Assembly: GCF_900103505.1 (NCBI RefSeq)
Contig: NZ_FNIA01000007.1
Location: 1-64,000, forward strand
DNA from: Haloarchaeobius iranensis
Lineage (GTDB): Archaea; Halobacteriota; Halobacteria; Halobacteriales; Natrialbaceae
Length of the DNA: 64,000 nt
Reading direction: 5' to 3'
Shown: positions 6,639-15,458 of the stretch, in pieces
How positions within the stretch are numbered: position 1 is the stretch's first letter
Layout: every line of letters starts with the position of its first letter
Notes under the pieces: model-generated
Seen by the model: the letters and a program-made list of their open reading frames with translations, nothing else
Told to the model about the DNA's origin: nothing
Databases searched by the model: none
Made by a program: the position numbers and the translations under genes

Positions 6639-8831
6639 TCAGCCGTCATCTTCCTCGTCCTCCGCCCGTCCGTGCGGGTCGTACGCCTCGCGGGAAACGT
6701 CGTCCGTCGCCGGGTCGAAGCGGTCGAACCAGCCGAGCAGCTCCTCGAAGCGGTGGATGGCACGGTCCGGGGTGCTGATGTCGTGGCCGTCGTCGTAGAC
6801 GACGAGCCGGGCATCGAGGCCCTGCTTGCGGAGGGAGACGTAGAACTGCTCGGCCTGCTCGGGCGGGCAGCGGCGGTCGTTCGCACCGGCGGTGAGCAGG
6901 GTCGGCGTGTCGACCTGCCCGGCGTCGGGCAGACTGGAGATGGCGTCGTAGGTGTCGCCGTCCTCCCAGGGGAGGCCGAACTCCTGGCCCCACCAGACGT
7001 GGGAGTCGTCGGTGCCGAAGGCCGAGCGCGCGTCGTAGATGCCGTGCTCGGCGGCCGCGGCGGCGAACCGGTCGGTGTTGGTGACGAGGTAGGCGGTGTT
7101 GATGCCGCCCTGGGAGAAGCCGGTGGCGAACAACCGGTCGGGGTCGGCCCAGCCCCGCGCGACGAGCGCGTCGGTGACGGCGAGCAGGTCGTCGACCTCG
7201 ACGGAGTTCCACTGCGCCCGGAGTGCGCCGGAGAAGTCGGTGCCGTAGGAGGTCGAGCCGCGGTAGTTCACGCGGCAGACGACGTAGCCGCGGGTGGTGA
7301 GGGCGGCGTCGAGGAACCGGAACCGCGGCTGGTCGTACACCGCCGGACCGCCGTGGATGGCGAGCACGGTCGGGTGGGGCTCCGGGTCGTCCGGGTCGAA
7401 GCTCGGCGGAGAGAAGGTCCACGCGTCGACGGACACGTCGCCGGACTCCACGGTGAGCTTCCGACAGTCTGGCTGCTCGTACCGGTCGAGCAGGTCGTCG
7501 TTGAGCGCGGTGAGGCGGGTCCGGTCCACGTTCGCCCCGGCCGTCAGCGCCTCCGCGTCGAGACCGTACACGTCCACGCCGTCGTCGGGCGCGGAGAACA
7601 CCCCTGCGGCGGTACCACCGTCGGCGTCGAAGGTCAGGAGCGACTCGGCGTCCCGCTGCCCCTCGTACAGCCGGGACGCGCCGCCGCCGTCGGCGTCGAA
7701 CCGCACGAACCGGGTGCGGCCCTCGTCGCCGACGGGCGCGAGGATGTCGCCGTCGACCCAGCGCGGCCCCCCGAAGTACCAGAGCGTGCGGTCGAGGCCC
7801 GCAGCGACTGATTCGACCGCGCCCGATTCGCGGTCGAACACGTGCGGTTCGGTCGGCTCGTACACGTCGTCGGCCGGGTTCGCGGCGAAGGCGAGTCGGT
7901 CGCCGGACTCGTTCCACGCTCCCCGGCCGGCGCTCAGGCTGCCGTCGGTGTGGACCGCGTGCTCGGAGCCGTCCGGGGCGACGCTGTGGAGGTCCCGCGC
8001 GTAGCTGTCGTCGGCGTCGTCGCGCTGGTTCGCGAAGAAGACGATGCGGTCGCCGTCTGGACTCCACGCCGGACCGAGCCCGTCCTGCGCCGCCGCCGTG
8101 GCGTCGGCAGTGTCGTCGAGTCGGCGCTGGTCCCCGGTCTCCACGTCGACGACGAACAGGTACGTGCTGGCGTCGTCGAGGAACCCCTGCCCTTCGTGGA
8201 CGTGCTGGAGGCGCTCCGTCTCCGTCTCGACCGGGCCGTCCTCGCGGACAGCGGCGTCGGCCTCCTCTCGCGCCGTCGGATCGCGGGCCGAGACCACGAG
8301 GCGCTCGCCGTCCGGAGCCCAGTCGAAGTCGGCGACGCCCTCGTCGAACGTCGTGACCTGTCGGGCGTCCCCGCCGCGTGCGAGGTCGAACAGCCAGACC
8401 TGTGGCTCCGGTTCGTCGCCGCTCGCAGCTTCACCGTCCGTCGCCGACTCCTCGTCGTCGTCAGATGCTTCCGCGTCGTCGTCCGGCGCTTCCGCAGCGT
8501 CGTCCGGTTCGTCCGCACCGTCGTCCTCCGACTCCGCGCCTGCCTCGTCCCCGGCGACGCTCAGTTCGAGGTCCTCGTCGCGCGCGGCCACGAACGCGAG
8601 TCGCTCGCCGTCCGGACTCCACTTCGCCGGCCCGGCGTCGGAGGCGCGGTTCAGGCGGTGGGGGTCACGGCTGCCGTCCGTCGGAACGACGAACAGCGAG
8701 CTGTGGGCGTCGTCCTCGTCGGCGTCGAACTCCGTGACGGTGTAGGCGACGCGCTCGCCGGTCGGCGAGACGGCGAGCTGGGACCCCGGTCGCCTGTGGT
8801 CGTAGTAGGAATCGAGTGGCAGACCGTCCAT
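6639..8831 (-). CDS. S9 family prolyl oligopeptidase-type peptidase
   Basis: A 730-residue cytoplasmic serine peptidase. The N-terminal half is a WD40-like beta-propeller with repeated SPDGERLAF and WAPDGERLVV strands. The C-terminal alpha/beta-hydrolase has Ser573 in GFSQGG, Asp652 in GANDRRCPP and His683 in DDGHD. An insert at about residues 80-130 is almost only Asp, Glu, Ala and Ser and interrupts the propeller. The start MDGLPLDSYYDH was chosen over an upstream ATG because the conserved S9 N-terminus begins here. The family includes acylaminoacyl-peptidases and dipeptidyl peptidase IV; specificity is unknown. Confidence 0.92.
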   Translation of the reverse strand: MDGLPLDSYYDHRRPGSQLAVSPTGERVAYTVTEFDADEDDAHSSLFVVPTDGSRDPHRLNRASDAGPAKWSPDGERLAFVAARDEDLELSVAGDEAGAESEDDGADEPDDAAEAPDDDAEASDDDEESATDGEAASGDEPEPQVWLFDLARGGDARQVTTFDEGVADFDWAPDGERLVVSARDPTAREEADAAVREDGPVETETERLQHVHEGQGFLDDASTYLFVVDVETGDQRRLDDTADATAAAQDGLGPAWSPDGDRIVFFANQRDDADDSYARDLHSVAPDGSEHAVHTDGSLSAGRGAWNESGDRLAFAANPADDVYEPTEPHVFDRESGAVESVAAGLDRTLWYFGGPRWVDGDILAPVGDEGRTRFVRFDADGGGASRLYEGQRDAESLLTFDADGGTAAGVFSAPDDGVDVYGLDAEALTAGANVDRTRLTALNDDLLDRYEQPDCRKLTVESGDVSVDAWTFSPPSFDPDDPEPHPTVLAIHGGPAVYDQPRFRFLDAALTTRGYVVCRVNYRGSTSYGTDFSGALRAQWNSVEVDDLLAVTDALVARGWADPDRLFATGFSQGGINTAYLVTNTDRFAAAAAEHGIYDARSAFGTDDSHVWWGQEFGLPWEDGDTYDAISSLPDAGQVDTPTLLTAGANDRRCPPEQAEQFYVSLRKQGLDARLVVYDDGHDISTPDRAIHRFEELLGWFDRFDPATDDVSREAYDPHGRAEDEEDDG

Positions 8832-8887
8832 GCCGGCTCCTCTCGCGGCGGGCACATCAATCCACCTTCGTCGGCCCACCCGCCTCG

Positions 8888-8928
8888 TTTAGGCGAACCA
8901 AAACCATTATAGCTTTAGGCCCGCCTAA
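8888..8928. promoter_or_regulatory. Twin palindromic operators flanking a TATA box, DtxR/Idr-like
   Basis: Two related sites precede the small gene at 8938. Site 1, TTTAGGCGAACCAAAA (8888-8903), is an imperfect palindrome. Site 2, TTAGGC-CC-GCCTAA (8915-8928), is perfect. Between them lies a TATA-like TTATAG (8907-8912), 26-31 nt before the ATG. One site overlaps the BRE side and the other the transcription start, the classic place for a repressor. TTAGG-CCTAA half-sites resemble operators of archaeal DtxR-family metal regulators; the identification is inferred from the motif only. Confidence 0.55.
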
Positions 8929-8937
8929 TCACTCGTA

Positions 8938-9081
8938 ATGAGCCAGACGCCGCGTCAGGAGTCCACCGAGGGAACTGTCGTCAGGGCCAACGAGACCGCA
9001 CCAGGCAAGGTCGTCTTCTCCGAAGACGACAACAACGACGCGTGGATCGCGACCGACCTGACGGTCGACGTCCAGCGATAA
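8938..9081 (+). CDS. Small acidic haloarchaeal protein of unknown function
   Basis: ATG at 8938 to TAA at 9079-9081 encodes 47 residues. The C-terminal part, VVFSEDDNNDAWIATDLTVDV, looks like a conserved short haloarchaeal family I have seen beside other genes, but I cannot name a function. There is no Cys and no membrane segment. The strong TATA box and two operators upstream show that it is a real regulated gene and not a chance ORF. It is convergent with dpsA. Confidence 0.7.
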   Translation: MSQTPRQESTEGTVVRANETAPGKVVFSEDDNNDAWIATDLTVDVQR

Positions 9082-9119
9082 TCGAAAGGAGAGCTGTTCT
9101 GCGGGCGGAGCGTGCCGGT

Positions 9120-9650
9120 CTACTGCTTCAGCGAGTCGTCTTCCAGGTAGTGCTCGAGGTGGTGGACGTTCTCCTCGAGCTCCGTGAGCTCCTCGCGGAG
9201 GATGTGCGCCGTCGCGTGGTCGCCGAGATTCTGGGCGACCTCGACGTGTTCGCGCATCGTCTCGATGATGTCGCCGCCCATCTCCAGGTCGTTCTCCAGC
9301 GAGGTACGGATGTCGTAGACGTCCTCGTCCTCGGGCTCGACGGGCGAGCGCTTCGCGAGGGCCTCCATCCCGGCGACCGGGACGCCACCGAGGGCCTGGA
9401 GCCGCTCGGCCTGCTCGTCGGCGGCCGCTTCGAGGTCCTCGGCGAACTCACCGAGGAAGATGTGGAGGTCGCGGAACTCCGCGCCCTCGACGTTCCAGTG
9501 GTGCTTTCGGACCTGGTGGTAGAACGTGTACGTGGCGGCGAGGTCCGTGTTCAGTGCGTCGATGATCTGTTCGGCCTTCTCGACGTCGAGCCGTAGCGAA
9601 CTCTCGTCGACTGTCCCTGCTTCCTGGAGGACCGTCTTCTGTGTGCTCAT
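9120..9650 (-). CDS. dpsA: DpsA, ferritin-like DNA-protecting protein
   Basis: A 176-residue Dps protein. It assembles as a 12-subunit shell that oxidises Fe2+ with peroxide and stores iron, protecting DNA. Seen here: the ferroxidase signature HHWNVEGAEFRDLHIFLGEF followed by DLEAAADEQAERLQALGG, and the C-terminal helices REHVEVAQNLGDHATAHILR. The start MSTQKTVLQEAG was preferred over an upstream ATG because it fits the DpsA N-terminus and the promoter distance. A palindrome at 9706-9721 lies just upstream and may make expression iron- or redox-responsive. It faces the small regulated gene at 8938. Confidence 0.93.
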   Translation of the reverse strand: MSTQKTVLQEAGTVDESSLRLDVEKAEQIIDALNTDLAATYTFYHQVRKHHWNVEGAEFRDLHIFLGEFAEDLEAAADEQAERLQALGGVPVAGMEALAKRSPVEPEDEDVYDIRTSLENDLEMGGDIIETMREHVEVAQNLGDHATAHILREELTELEENVHHLEHYLEDDSLKQ

Positions 9651-9705
9651 TGCATCCGTTACTTCGCCCCCCACCCACTTAAAACTTCATACGAATAAAA
9701 CAATT

Positions 9706-9721
9706 TTTTGGCTATCCAAAA
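9706..9721. promoter_or_regulatory. Palindromic operator upstream of dpsA
   Basis: TTTTGG-CTAT-CCAAAA is a perfect 6-bp inverted repeat with a 4-bp spacer. It lies 56-71 nt before the dpsA ATG, just upstream of AT-rich TATA candidates at about 9679-9700. Its CCAAAA half-site is shared with operator site 1 at 8888-8903, suggesting the same regulator acts on dpsA and the small gene. This shared control is inferred. Confidence 0.5.
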
Positions 9722-9844
9722 CTCTGTTTCCCATTCTTAGTCCATTAAATCCCAATTTGCAAACACCGGGTTCTTTACTCCCGCTTTTAAGCTCTTTATT
9801 CGCCCATGAGTAAATTTTTGTGCTGCGGGTCCCATGGTTTGTGT

Positions 9845-11272
9845 ATGGCTACCAGAACCGCACAGCGAAAGGAACGCTTGCTCGTCGACGGCGAGTGGGT
9901 CGACGGCGCAGACGTCATCCTGGTGACGGACCTCGCCGACGGCGGCCACTTCGCGGAGGTCGTCGCAGCCACGCCCGAGCAGGCCGAGGACGCCCTTGCC
10001 GCCGCCCAGCGAGCGGAGGCGACGATGCGCGAGACGACCATCGTCCAGCGCGGCGAGTGGTGCGAGGAGATCGCGGACCGACTCGAGGCCCGCACGGAGG
10101 AGATCGCGGAGGTCATCGTCCGCGAGGCCGGCAAGCCCATCTCCAGCGCCCGCGGCGAGGTGGGAAGCGCCGCCGAGCGCTTCCGGCGCGCCGCCGAGGA
10201 GATCCGCCACATCAAAGGCGAGTTCCGCGAGGGCACCACCAGCGGGCACGAGGGCTGGGAGGCGGTCGTGAAGCACGAGCCGGTCGGCACCGTGCTCTGC
10301 ATCACGCCGTACAACTACCCCCTCGCGACGACCGCGCTCCAGGTCGCGCCGGCCCTCGCGGCCGGCAACAGCATCGTACTCAAGCCCGCGACGAAGACCC
10401 CCGTCGCCGGAGCCATCCTCGCCGACGTGATGCGGGACGTGGTGCCAGAGGGTGCCATCAACCTCGTCACCGGCCGCGGCTCCGAGATCGGCGACGTCCT
10501 CGCCGGCGACGACCGCGTCAACGCCATCGCGATGACCGCCTCCTCGGGCGCCGGCAAGCACGTCGCCTACGAGTCCGGGATGGTCAACCTGCACATGGAG
10601 CTCGGCGGGAACGCGCCCGAGCTCGTCTTCCCGGACGCGGACCTCGACGAGGCCGCCGCGGCCGCCGCGAAGGGCTCCCTGAAGTACGCCGGACAGCGCT
10701 GCTCCGCGGTCTCGCGGGTCCTCGCTCACGAGGAGGTACACGACGACCTCGTCGCCCGCATCGACGACGCGATGGACGACTGGACGCAGGGCGACCTCTT
10801 CGACGAGGAGACCGACCTCGGGCCGCTCATCTCCGAGGACCAGGCGGACTGGGTCGAGGAGCTCGTCGAGGACGCCCTCGAGAAGGGTGCGACGCTCGTC
10901 AGCGGCGGCGGCCGCGACGGCGTCGTCTACGAGCCGACGCTGCTCGCGGACATCCCGCACGACGCCCGCATCCTGCAGGAGGAGCAGTTCGGCCCGGTCT
11001 GTGCGGTCACGGCCGTCGCCGACGAGGACGAGGCCGTCGACATCGCCAACGGCGGCGACCTCGCGCTCGACGCCTGTGTCTTCACCGGTGACTACGACCG
11101 TGCGATGCGCCTCGCGGACGTCATCGACGCCGGCGCGGTCCGCATCAACGGCGCACCGAGCCACGGGCTCGGCGACATCCCGTTCGGCGGGAACCGCGAC
11201 TCCGGCATCGGCCGCGAGGGCATCGACGCCTCCATCCACGCGTTCATGCGGAAGAAGAGCATCGTGCTCTGA
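9845..11272 (+). CDS. NAD(P)-dependent aldehyde dehydrogenase, GAPN/lactaldehyde dehydrogenase-like
   Basis: A 475-residue cytoplasmic aldehyde dehydrogenase. The general base Glu252 lies in MELGGNAPE, the catalytic Cys286 in GQRCSAVSRV, and the cofactor loop in TPYNYPLATT and KPATKTPVAG. The FPDADLDEAAAAAAKGSLKYAGQRC context is like archaeal lactaldehyde dehydrogenases and non-phosphorylating glyceraldehyde-3-phosphate dehydrogenases; the two cannot be separated here. A TATA-like TAAATTTTTG at about 9813-9822 lies about 27 nt before the chosen ATG, which favours this start over an upstream ATG at 9806. Confidence 0.9.
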   Translation: MATRTAQRKERLLVDGEWVDGADVILVTDLADGGHFAEVVAATPEQAEDALAAAQRAEATMRETTIVQRGEWCEEIADRLEARTEEIAEVIVREAGKPISSARGEVGSAAERFRRAAEEIRHIKGEFREGTTSGHEGWEAVVKHEPVGTVLCITPYNYPLATTALQVAPALAAGNSIVLKPATKTPVAGAILADVMRDVVPEGAINLVTGRGSEIGDVLAGDDRVNAIAMTASSGAGKHVAYESGMVNLHMELGGNAPELVFPDADLDEAAAAAAKGSLKYAGQRCSAVSRVLAHEEVHDDLVARIDDAMDDWTQGDLFDEETDLGPLISEDQADWVEELVEDALEKGATLVSGGGRDGVVYEPTLLADIPHDARILQEEQFGPVCAVTAVADEDEAVDIANGGDLALDACVFTGDYDRAMRLADVIDAGAVRINGAPSHGLGDIPFGGNRDSGIGREGIDASIHAFMRKKSIVL

Positions 11273-11297
11273 GGTACGGACCGTTCTCGAACCGGGC

Positions 11298-12674
11298 TCA
11301 GGGGAGCGTGAACCGGCCGAGTATCTCGACATCGCCGTCGGCCGGTCCGTCCCAGATGACCGCCACCGTGGTCCTGCTCGACAGGTCGCTCACGTCGACC
11401 GTCACCGACGAGCCCGTGGAGACGGTGTCGTCGCTGAACTGGGTCCCTATCGCCACGCGGTCCGCCGTGATGTACACCCGGTCCGCGTCGACACTGTCGC
11501 CACCTTCGTGGCGCACGGTCAGCGTCTCGGCCGACGGCTCGTACTCGAACGCGAACTCGACGGACGGTGCCGCCTGTTCGGTCGTGTCCTCGCTCTCCGT
11601 CTCCTGTTCGGTCGTCTCCCTGTCGCCAGTCTCCTCGTCGCCCGACCCGTCCCCGTCGGAATCGCTCGCGAAGGCGGCCCTGAGGAACAGCCGAAAGGAC
11701 TCGGTGTCGAGCACCCCGGTCGTCGTGACCAGCCTCGCCTCCGTCGCCGTCGAGAGCTCCCGGTAGCTGTCGTTGGTCACGTCGGTGCGTACGAACTCGG
11801 TGAACGCACCCGGCCCTGGTCGGTCCGCCTCGGGGTACGTCGCCGCCAGTTCGAACGTGGACTCGGACGGCGCCAGCGTCCAGGCGTACGTCACCGCGGT
11901 GGCGTCCGATAGCGGGTCGTCCGGCGCCGGGACGGCGGACTGCGGGTCGGTCCCGAGGATGCGGTAGTTCGCGTCACTGGTCTCGGACACCACGGTCGCC
12001 ACGTCGGGCTGCTCGTCCACCAGTCTCGGGGCGGCACCCGCCGCGGCGTCCAGCACGGTCTCGACGAGTCGCCGGCCGTCCGGGTCGAAGCTGCGGACCA
12101 GCACACCGTCGAGGATCCCGACCGTCTCCGTCCCGTCTCGGACGGTCCCCGACTGCAATAGCGTGGCCTCACGGTCCGTGTCCAACCGGTCGTAGCCGGC
12201 GAACATGAACCGACCCTCGACCTGCGCGTCGTCGACGGCGAGCCTGGAGAGGACGGTCCCCGACAGGCTCGACTCGCCGTCGCCCCCTGTGATTCGCAGG
12301 GTGGTCGTCAGGTTCTCCGGGGGGACGATGGCCGGCCTGTCACGGGTCACCAGCAGGTCGACGGCCCCGGTGTAGGACGGCCCAGGGAGCTCGTCCTCCC
12401 GGTTCAGCGACTGTATGGCATCGAGGGCTCCCCAGTCGACCACGAACGGCTCGTCGTCGACGGCAGACGGGGCAGGGAGCCAGTGGAAGAGCCCGTCGGG
12501 CGTCCCGGCCGTCCGTCGGCGGTCCGTACCGCCAGCTGTCGGCGAACCACCGTCCGTCCCGGCAGCGCCGTCCTCCTCGTCGGGAGCGGACCCACCGAGA
12601 CAGCCACTCGTCGCCGTACCGACGGCCGTCGTCGCGAGCGCCGCCAGCAGCCCACGTCTCGAAGGTTCGTTCAC
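11298..12674 (-). CDS. Tat lipoprotein, tandem paralogue 1 of 4
   Basis: A 458-residue secreted protein beginning at GTG with NEPSRRGLLAALATTA and lipobox SGCLGG. SRRGLL is the twin-arginine motif and the Cys is the lipid anchor. A Gly/Asp/Thr-rich linker follows, then a conserved middle region (FHWLPAPSAVDDEP to RLVTTTGVLDTESF), an acidic linker, and a C-terminal beta domain (TLTVRHEGGDSVDADRV to VIWDGPADGDVEI) like that at the end of haloarchaeal type IV pilins. The start is supported by a TATA-like element 27 nt upstream. It is the most diverged copy. Function unknown; it acts outside the membrane. Confidence 0.85.
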   Translation of the reverse strand: MNEPSRRGLLAALATTAVGTATSGCLGGSAPDEEDGAAGTDGGSPTAGGTDRRRTAGTPDGLFHWLPAPSAVDDEPFVVDWGALDAIQSLNREDELPGPSYTGAVDLLVTRDRPAIVPPENLTTTLRITGGDGESSLSGTVLSRLAVDDAQVEGRFMFAGYDRLDTDREATLLQSGTVRDGTETVGILDGVLVRSFDPDGRRLVETVLDAAAGAAPRLVDEQPDVATVVSETSDANYRILGTDPQSAVPAPDDPLSDATAVTYAWTLAPSESTFELAATYPEADRPGPGAFTEFVRTDVTNDSYRELSTATEARLVTTTGVLDTESFRLFLRAAFASDSDGDGSGDEETGDRETTEQETESEDTTEQAAPSVEFAFEYEPSAETLTVRHEGGDSVDADRVYITADRVAIGTQFSDDTVSTGSSVTVDVSDLSSRTTVAVIWDGPADGDVEILGRFTLP

Positions 12675-12697
12675 GTTCTGTACGGGCGCCACTTCGT

Positions 12698-12706
12698 GTA
12701 AAAAAT
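12698..12706 (-). promoter_or_regulatory. Promoter of lipoprotein paralogue 1
   Basis: On the minus strand ATTTTTTACACG reads as a TATA-like element centred about 27 nt before the GTG start. The same spacing and T-run are found before all four paralogues. Confidence 0.55.
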
Positions 12707-12726
12707 CCACCCTTTCGCGACGGACG

Positions 12727-13998
12727 TTACGGAAGCATGAACATCGCGATGACCTGTGTCCTGTCGTCGGGACCCGACCAGACGAGTCGGATCTCCGCCT
12801 CGTCCGGCGCGCCGCTCACGTCGACCGTCACCGACGAGCCCGCGGTGATCGTCTCCCCGTCCTCGGCGAACGACTTCGACCCCTCGATACCCTCGATATC
12901 GATGGTGAGCCGACTCGCCTCGATCGACCCACCGCCCTCGTGGACGATGGTCACCGTCTCTGCCTCCTCGTCGTACTCGAAGCCGAACGTGGCCTGTGGC
13001 GCCTCTGTGTCGCCGGAACCGGTGTTGCTCCCGCCCCCGCCGAACAGCGAGAACTCCTCGGTCGGGAGGGAACCGGTCGTCGTCACGAGACGCCCATCGG
13101 CTGCCCCCTCGAAGTCGCTGTAGGAGACCGGGGTCGCGTCCTCCTCGATGTACGTCGTGAAGTCGGCGGTGGGTGGGGTGTCACCCTCGGGGTAGACCGC
13201 GGTGGCGGTGAACGTCGTCTCGTCCGACCCGAGCTCCCAGGCGTAGACGAGCGTCTCCGCACCGGAGAGGAGGTTCTCCCCGCCGCCGACCGCCGCAGCG
13301 GGCTCCGTGCCGAGGACGCGGATCTGGGCGTCCGGGGTCCGCTCGTACAGCGTGGCGACATCGTCGTTCTCGTCTGCGAGTCGGGCTGCGTCACCGGCTG
13401 CGGCGTCGACGACGGTCCGGACGCTGCTGCCAAGTCCCCGGACCATGACGCCGTCGTGGACCGCCAGTGTCGTCGGAGACCTTCCGTCGCCTGCTCCCAC
13501 GTACAGCGTCGCCTCACCCTGGGTTCCGTTCTGTTCGAAGCCGGCGTCGACGATGGCACTGCCCAGCTCGTCGTCGCTCATGTCCGTCTCGACGACCACC
13601 GTACGGACGTTCTGTATCGTGATGGCGCTCTGGAGCCGGTCGTCTGGAACGATGGGGTCCCGACCACCGGTGACCATCCCGCGGACCGCGCTGTCGTAGA
13701 GGTCGGCGGTGAGCGAGTCCTGCATGCCGCGGAGCGCCGCGAGGTCGGTGTGGTAGTAGGCGACGGACTCGGTCTCCAGCGCCTCGGCGGTCGGGACCCA
13801 GTCGACGAGCGCGGGCACCGGTCCGGCGTCCTCGCTCGCGGTCGTCTGCCGTGCGGTCGGCGTGGCGGTCGGTGTATCGGTCGCGTCGTCGTCGGCACCG
13901 GGGTCGCCACCGTCGTCGGTGAGACAGCCCGCGAGCGTCAGCGCGGCGGTCGTCGAACCGAGGCCAGCGAGAAGTCGTCGTCTGGAGGGAGTTCGCAT
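12727..13998 (-). CDS. Tat lipoprotein, tandem paralogue 2 of 4
   Basis: A 423-residue paralogue of its neighbours. The N-terminus is MRTPSRRRLLAGLGSTTA with lipobox LAGCLTDD: Tat export then lipid anchoring. After a linker of about 40 residues the conserved region starts at LVDWVPTAEALETESVAYYH, continues through VVVETDMSDDELGSAIVDAG, LAVHDGVMVRGLG and VATLYERTPDAQIRVLG, and ends with the pilin-like beta domain (TVTIVHEGGGSIEASRL to IRLVWSGPDDRTQVIAMF). It is separated from paralogue 1 by 52 bp and has its own promoter. Function unknown. Confidence 0.87.
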   Translation of the reverse strand: MRTPSRRRLLAGLGSTTAALTLAGCLTDDGGDPGADDDATDTPTATPTARQTTASEDAGPVPALVDWVPTAEALETESVAYYHTDLAALRGMQDSLTADLYDSAVRGMVTGGRDPIVPDDRLQSAITIQNVRTVVVETDMSDDELGSAIVDAGFEQNGTQGEATLYVGAGDGRSPTTLAVHDGVMVRGLGSSVRTVVDAAAGDAARLADENDDVATLYERTPDAQIRVLGTEPAAAVGGGENLLSGAETLVYAWELGSDETTFTATAVYPEGDTPPTADFTTYIEEDATPVSYSDFEGAADGRLVTTTGSLPTEEFSLFGGGGSNTGSGDTEAPQATFGFEYDEEAETVTIVHEGGGSIEASRLTIDIEGIEGSKSFAEDGETITAGSSVTVDVSGAPDEAEIRLVWSGPDDRTQVIAMFMLP

Positions 13999-14020
13999 TC
14001 ATAATTCTCTATCGAACGCG

Positions 14021-14029
14021 TGTAAAAAA
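14021..14029 (-). promoter_or_regulatory. Promoter of lipoprotein paralogue 2
   Basis: The minus strand reads GTTTTTTACACG, almost identical to the element of paralogue 1, centred 27 nt before the ATG at 13996-13998. This implies a leaderless transcript. Confidence 0.55.
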
Positions 14030-14056
14030 CCTGCTATCCGACGCCGTCGCTCCCGG

Positions 14057-15385
14057 TCAGTCGTCGTCGACCGTCGACCGCGGGACGGACGACTCCGCGA
14101 CGATCTGGGCGGCATCGCCATCGGCGCTCGTCCACACCACCTGCACCTCCGAGCCGCTCTCGACACCGGAGATGTCGACCGTGATGGCGTCGCCGGCGGC
14201 GAACGTCTCGTGCTCGTCCGCGAACTGGGTCTCGGCGCGGGACCCGGCGACGTTCACGTGCAGCCGTGCCGCGGCGACGGAGTCACCGCCCCCGTTGGCG
14301 ATGGTCACGGTCCCGGCCTCCACGTCGTAGTCGAACTCGAACTCGATGACGGGAGCAGTCTTCGAGTCCTCCGGAGCGCCGCTCGAGAAGGGGGCGAACC
14401 GGTCGGTGGGGACCGTCGCGGTGACCGTCCGGACGTGCCCGTCTGCGGTCGGTTCGAACGCCTCGTACCGGTCGGCCGGGAGCTTCGACTGGACGAACGA
14501 TTCGAACCCCTCGGCCGGCGGGGCCTCGCCCTCTCGGAAGGTGGAGACCGCGGCGAACTCGGTCGTCGACGGCCCGACCGCCCAGGTGAAGGCGAGGCCG
14601 GTGATGCCGGGGAGGAAGTTCCGTTCCGCACCCACCACCGGCGGGCCAACCGCGCGGACGTTGCTCCCGTCCGTCCGGTCGTACAGCGTCGCGTGGGCCT
14701 CACTCGTCTCGAGCAGCCTGTCAGCCTCGCCCCTTCGGGCGTCGAGGACGGTCTCGACGGTGTCTCGACCGGGCTCGCCGGCTCCCTGGACGAGGACGCC
14801 GTCGACCACAGCGACGGTCTCCGGCCACTCCTCACTCGACGTGCCCGTCGCCGGGGATGTGTCGTCGGTGCTCCTCGTCGCCGTCGAAGAGTCCGGGTCG
14901 TCCGTCTCGGGCGAGTCCATCCGCGTCGTCATCGCCGGCTCGTCGCGCCGTGAGTACAGCGGCACGTCGCCGTACGTGGCGACCTCGGACAGCCCGGCGT
15001 CGGTGAGGGCCTCGGCGAGCGCTGCGTCGGAACGGTCGGTCCGGACCAGCACGACCCGCTCCTGGACCAGCTGGACGACCTCCTGGAGGTGCTGCGTCCC
15101 GAGGTACTGCGCGAAGGGACCGGTGAGGACTGTCTCGACGAGGTTGCCGAACGTGCTCGGCACCATCGCGTCCCGGTGCTCGCCGACGGCGGCGACGTCG
15201 GCATCGTACAGGGTGACGGCGTCGTTTCGGAGTGCGGACGGCGCGGGGAGCCAGCGCCGGAACTCGTTGGCCGGTGGCGCATCCGCGGTGCCGCCGAAAC
15301 TGACGTCGAGACAACCCGCGAGCGCGGCTGTCGCACCGACCGCCCCGACGCTCGAGAGTATCTCTCGTCTGGAGGGCTCTCGCAT
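14057..15385 (-). CDS. Tat lipoprotein, tandem paralogue 3 of 4
   Basis: A 442-residue paralogue. The N-terminus is MREPSRREILSSVGAVGA with lipobox LAGCLDVS. The conserved middle region runs from FRRWLPAPSALRNDAVTLYD through VVLVRTDRSDAALAEALTDA; an Asp/Ser/Thr-rich insert of about 40 residues follows YSRRDEPAMT, before VAVVDGVLVQGAG. The C-terminal pilin-like beta domain (TVTIANGGGDSVAAARLHV to VVWTSADGD) is present. The ATG used here matches the other paralogues and lies 27 nt after the TATA-like element; an upstream ATG at 15394 is less likely. Function unknown. Confidence 0.87.
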   Translation of the reverse strand: MREPSRREILSSVGAVGATAALAGCLDVSFGGTADAPPANEFRRWLPAPSALRNDAVTLYDADVAAVGEHRDAMVPSTFGNLVETVLTGPFAQYLGTQHLQEVVQLVQERVVLVRTDRSDAALAEALTDAGLSEVATYGDVPLYSRRDEPAMTTRMDSPETDDPDSSTATRSTDDTSPATGTSSEEWPETVAVVDGVLVQGAGEPGRDTVETVLDARRGEADRLLETSEAHATLYDRTDGSNVRAVGPPVVGAERNFLPGITGLAFTWAVGPSTTEFAAVSTFREGEAPPAEGFESFVQSKLPADRYEAFEPTADGHVRTVTATVPTDRFAPFSSGAPEDSKTAPVIEFEFDYDVEAGTVTIANGGGDSVAAARLHVNVAGSRAETQFADEHETFAAGDAITVDISGVESGSEVQVVWTSADGDAAQIVAESSVPRSTVDDD

Positions 15386-15407
15386 CGAAAACATGTCCGA
15401 TCACGGA

Positions 15408-15416
15408 CCTAAAAAG
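15408..15416 (-). promoter_or_regulatory. Promoter of lipoprotein paralogue 3
   Basis: The minus strand reads CGCTTTTTAGGTCC; the T-run is centred about 27 nt before the ATG at 15383-15385, as in the other three copies. Confidence 0.5.
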
Positions 15417-15458
15417 CGTGTCGGAACCTCGTCCTGCGTCGACAGGAGCGACCGGGGG

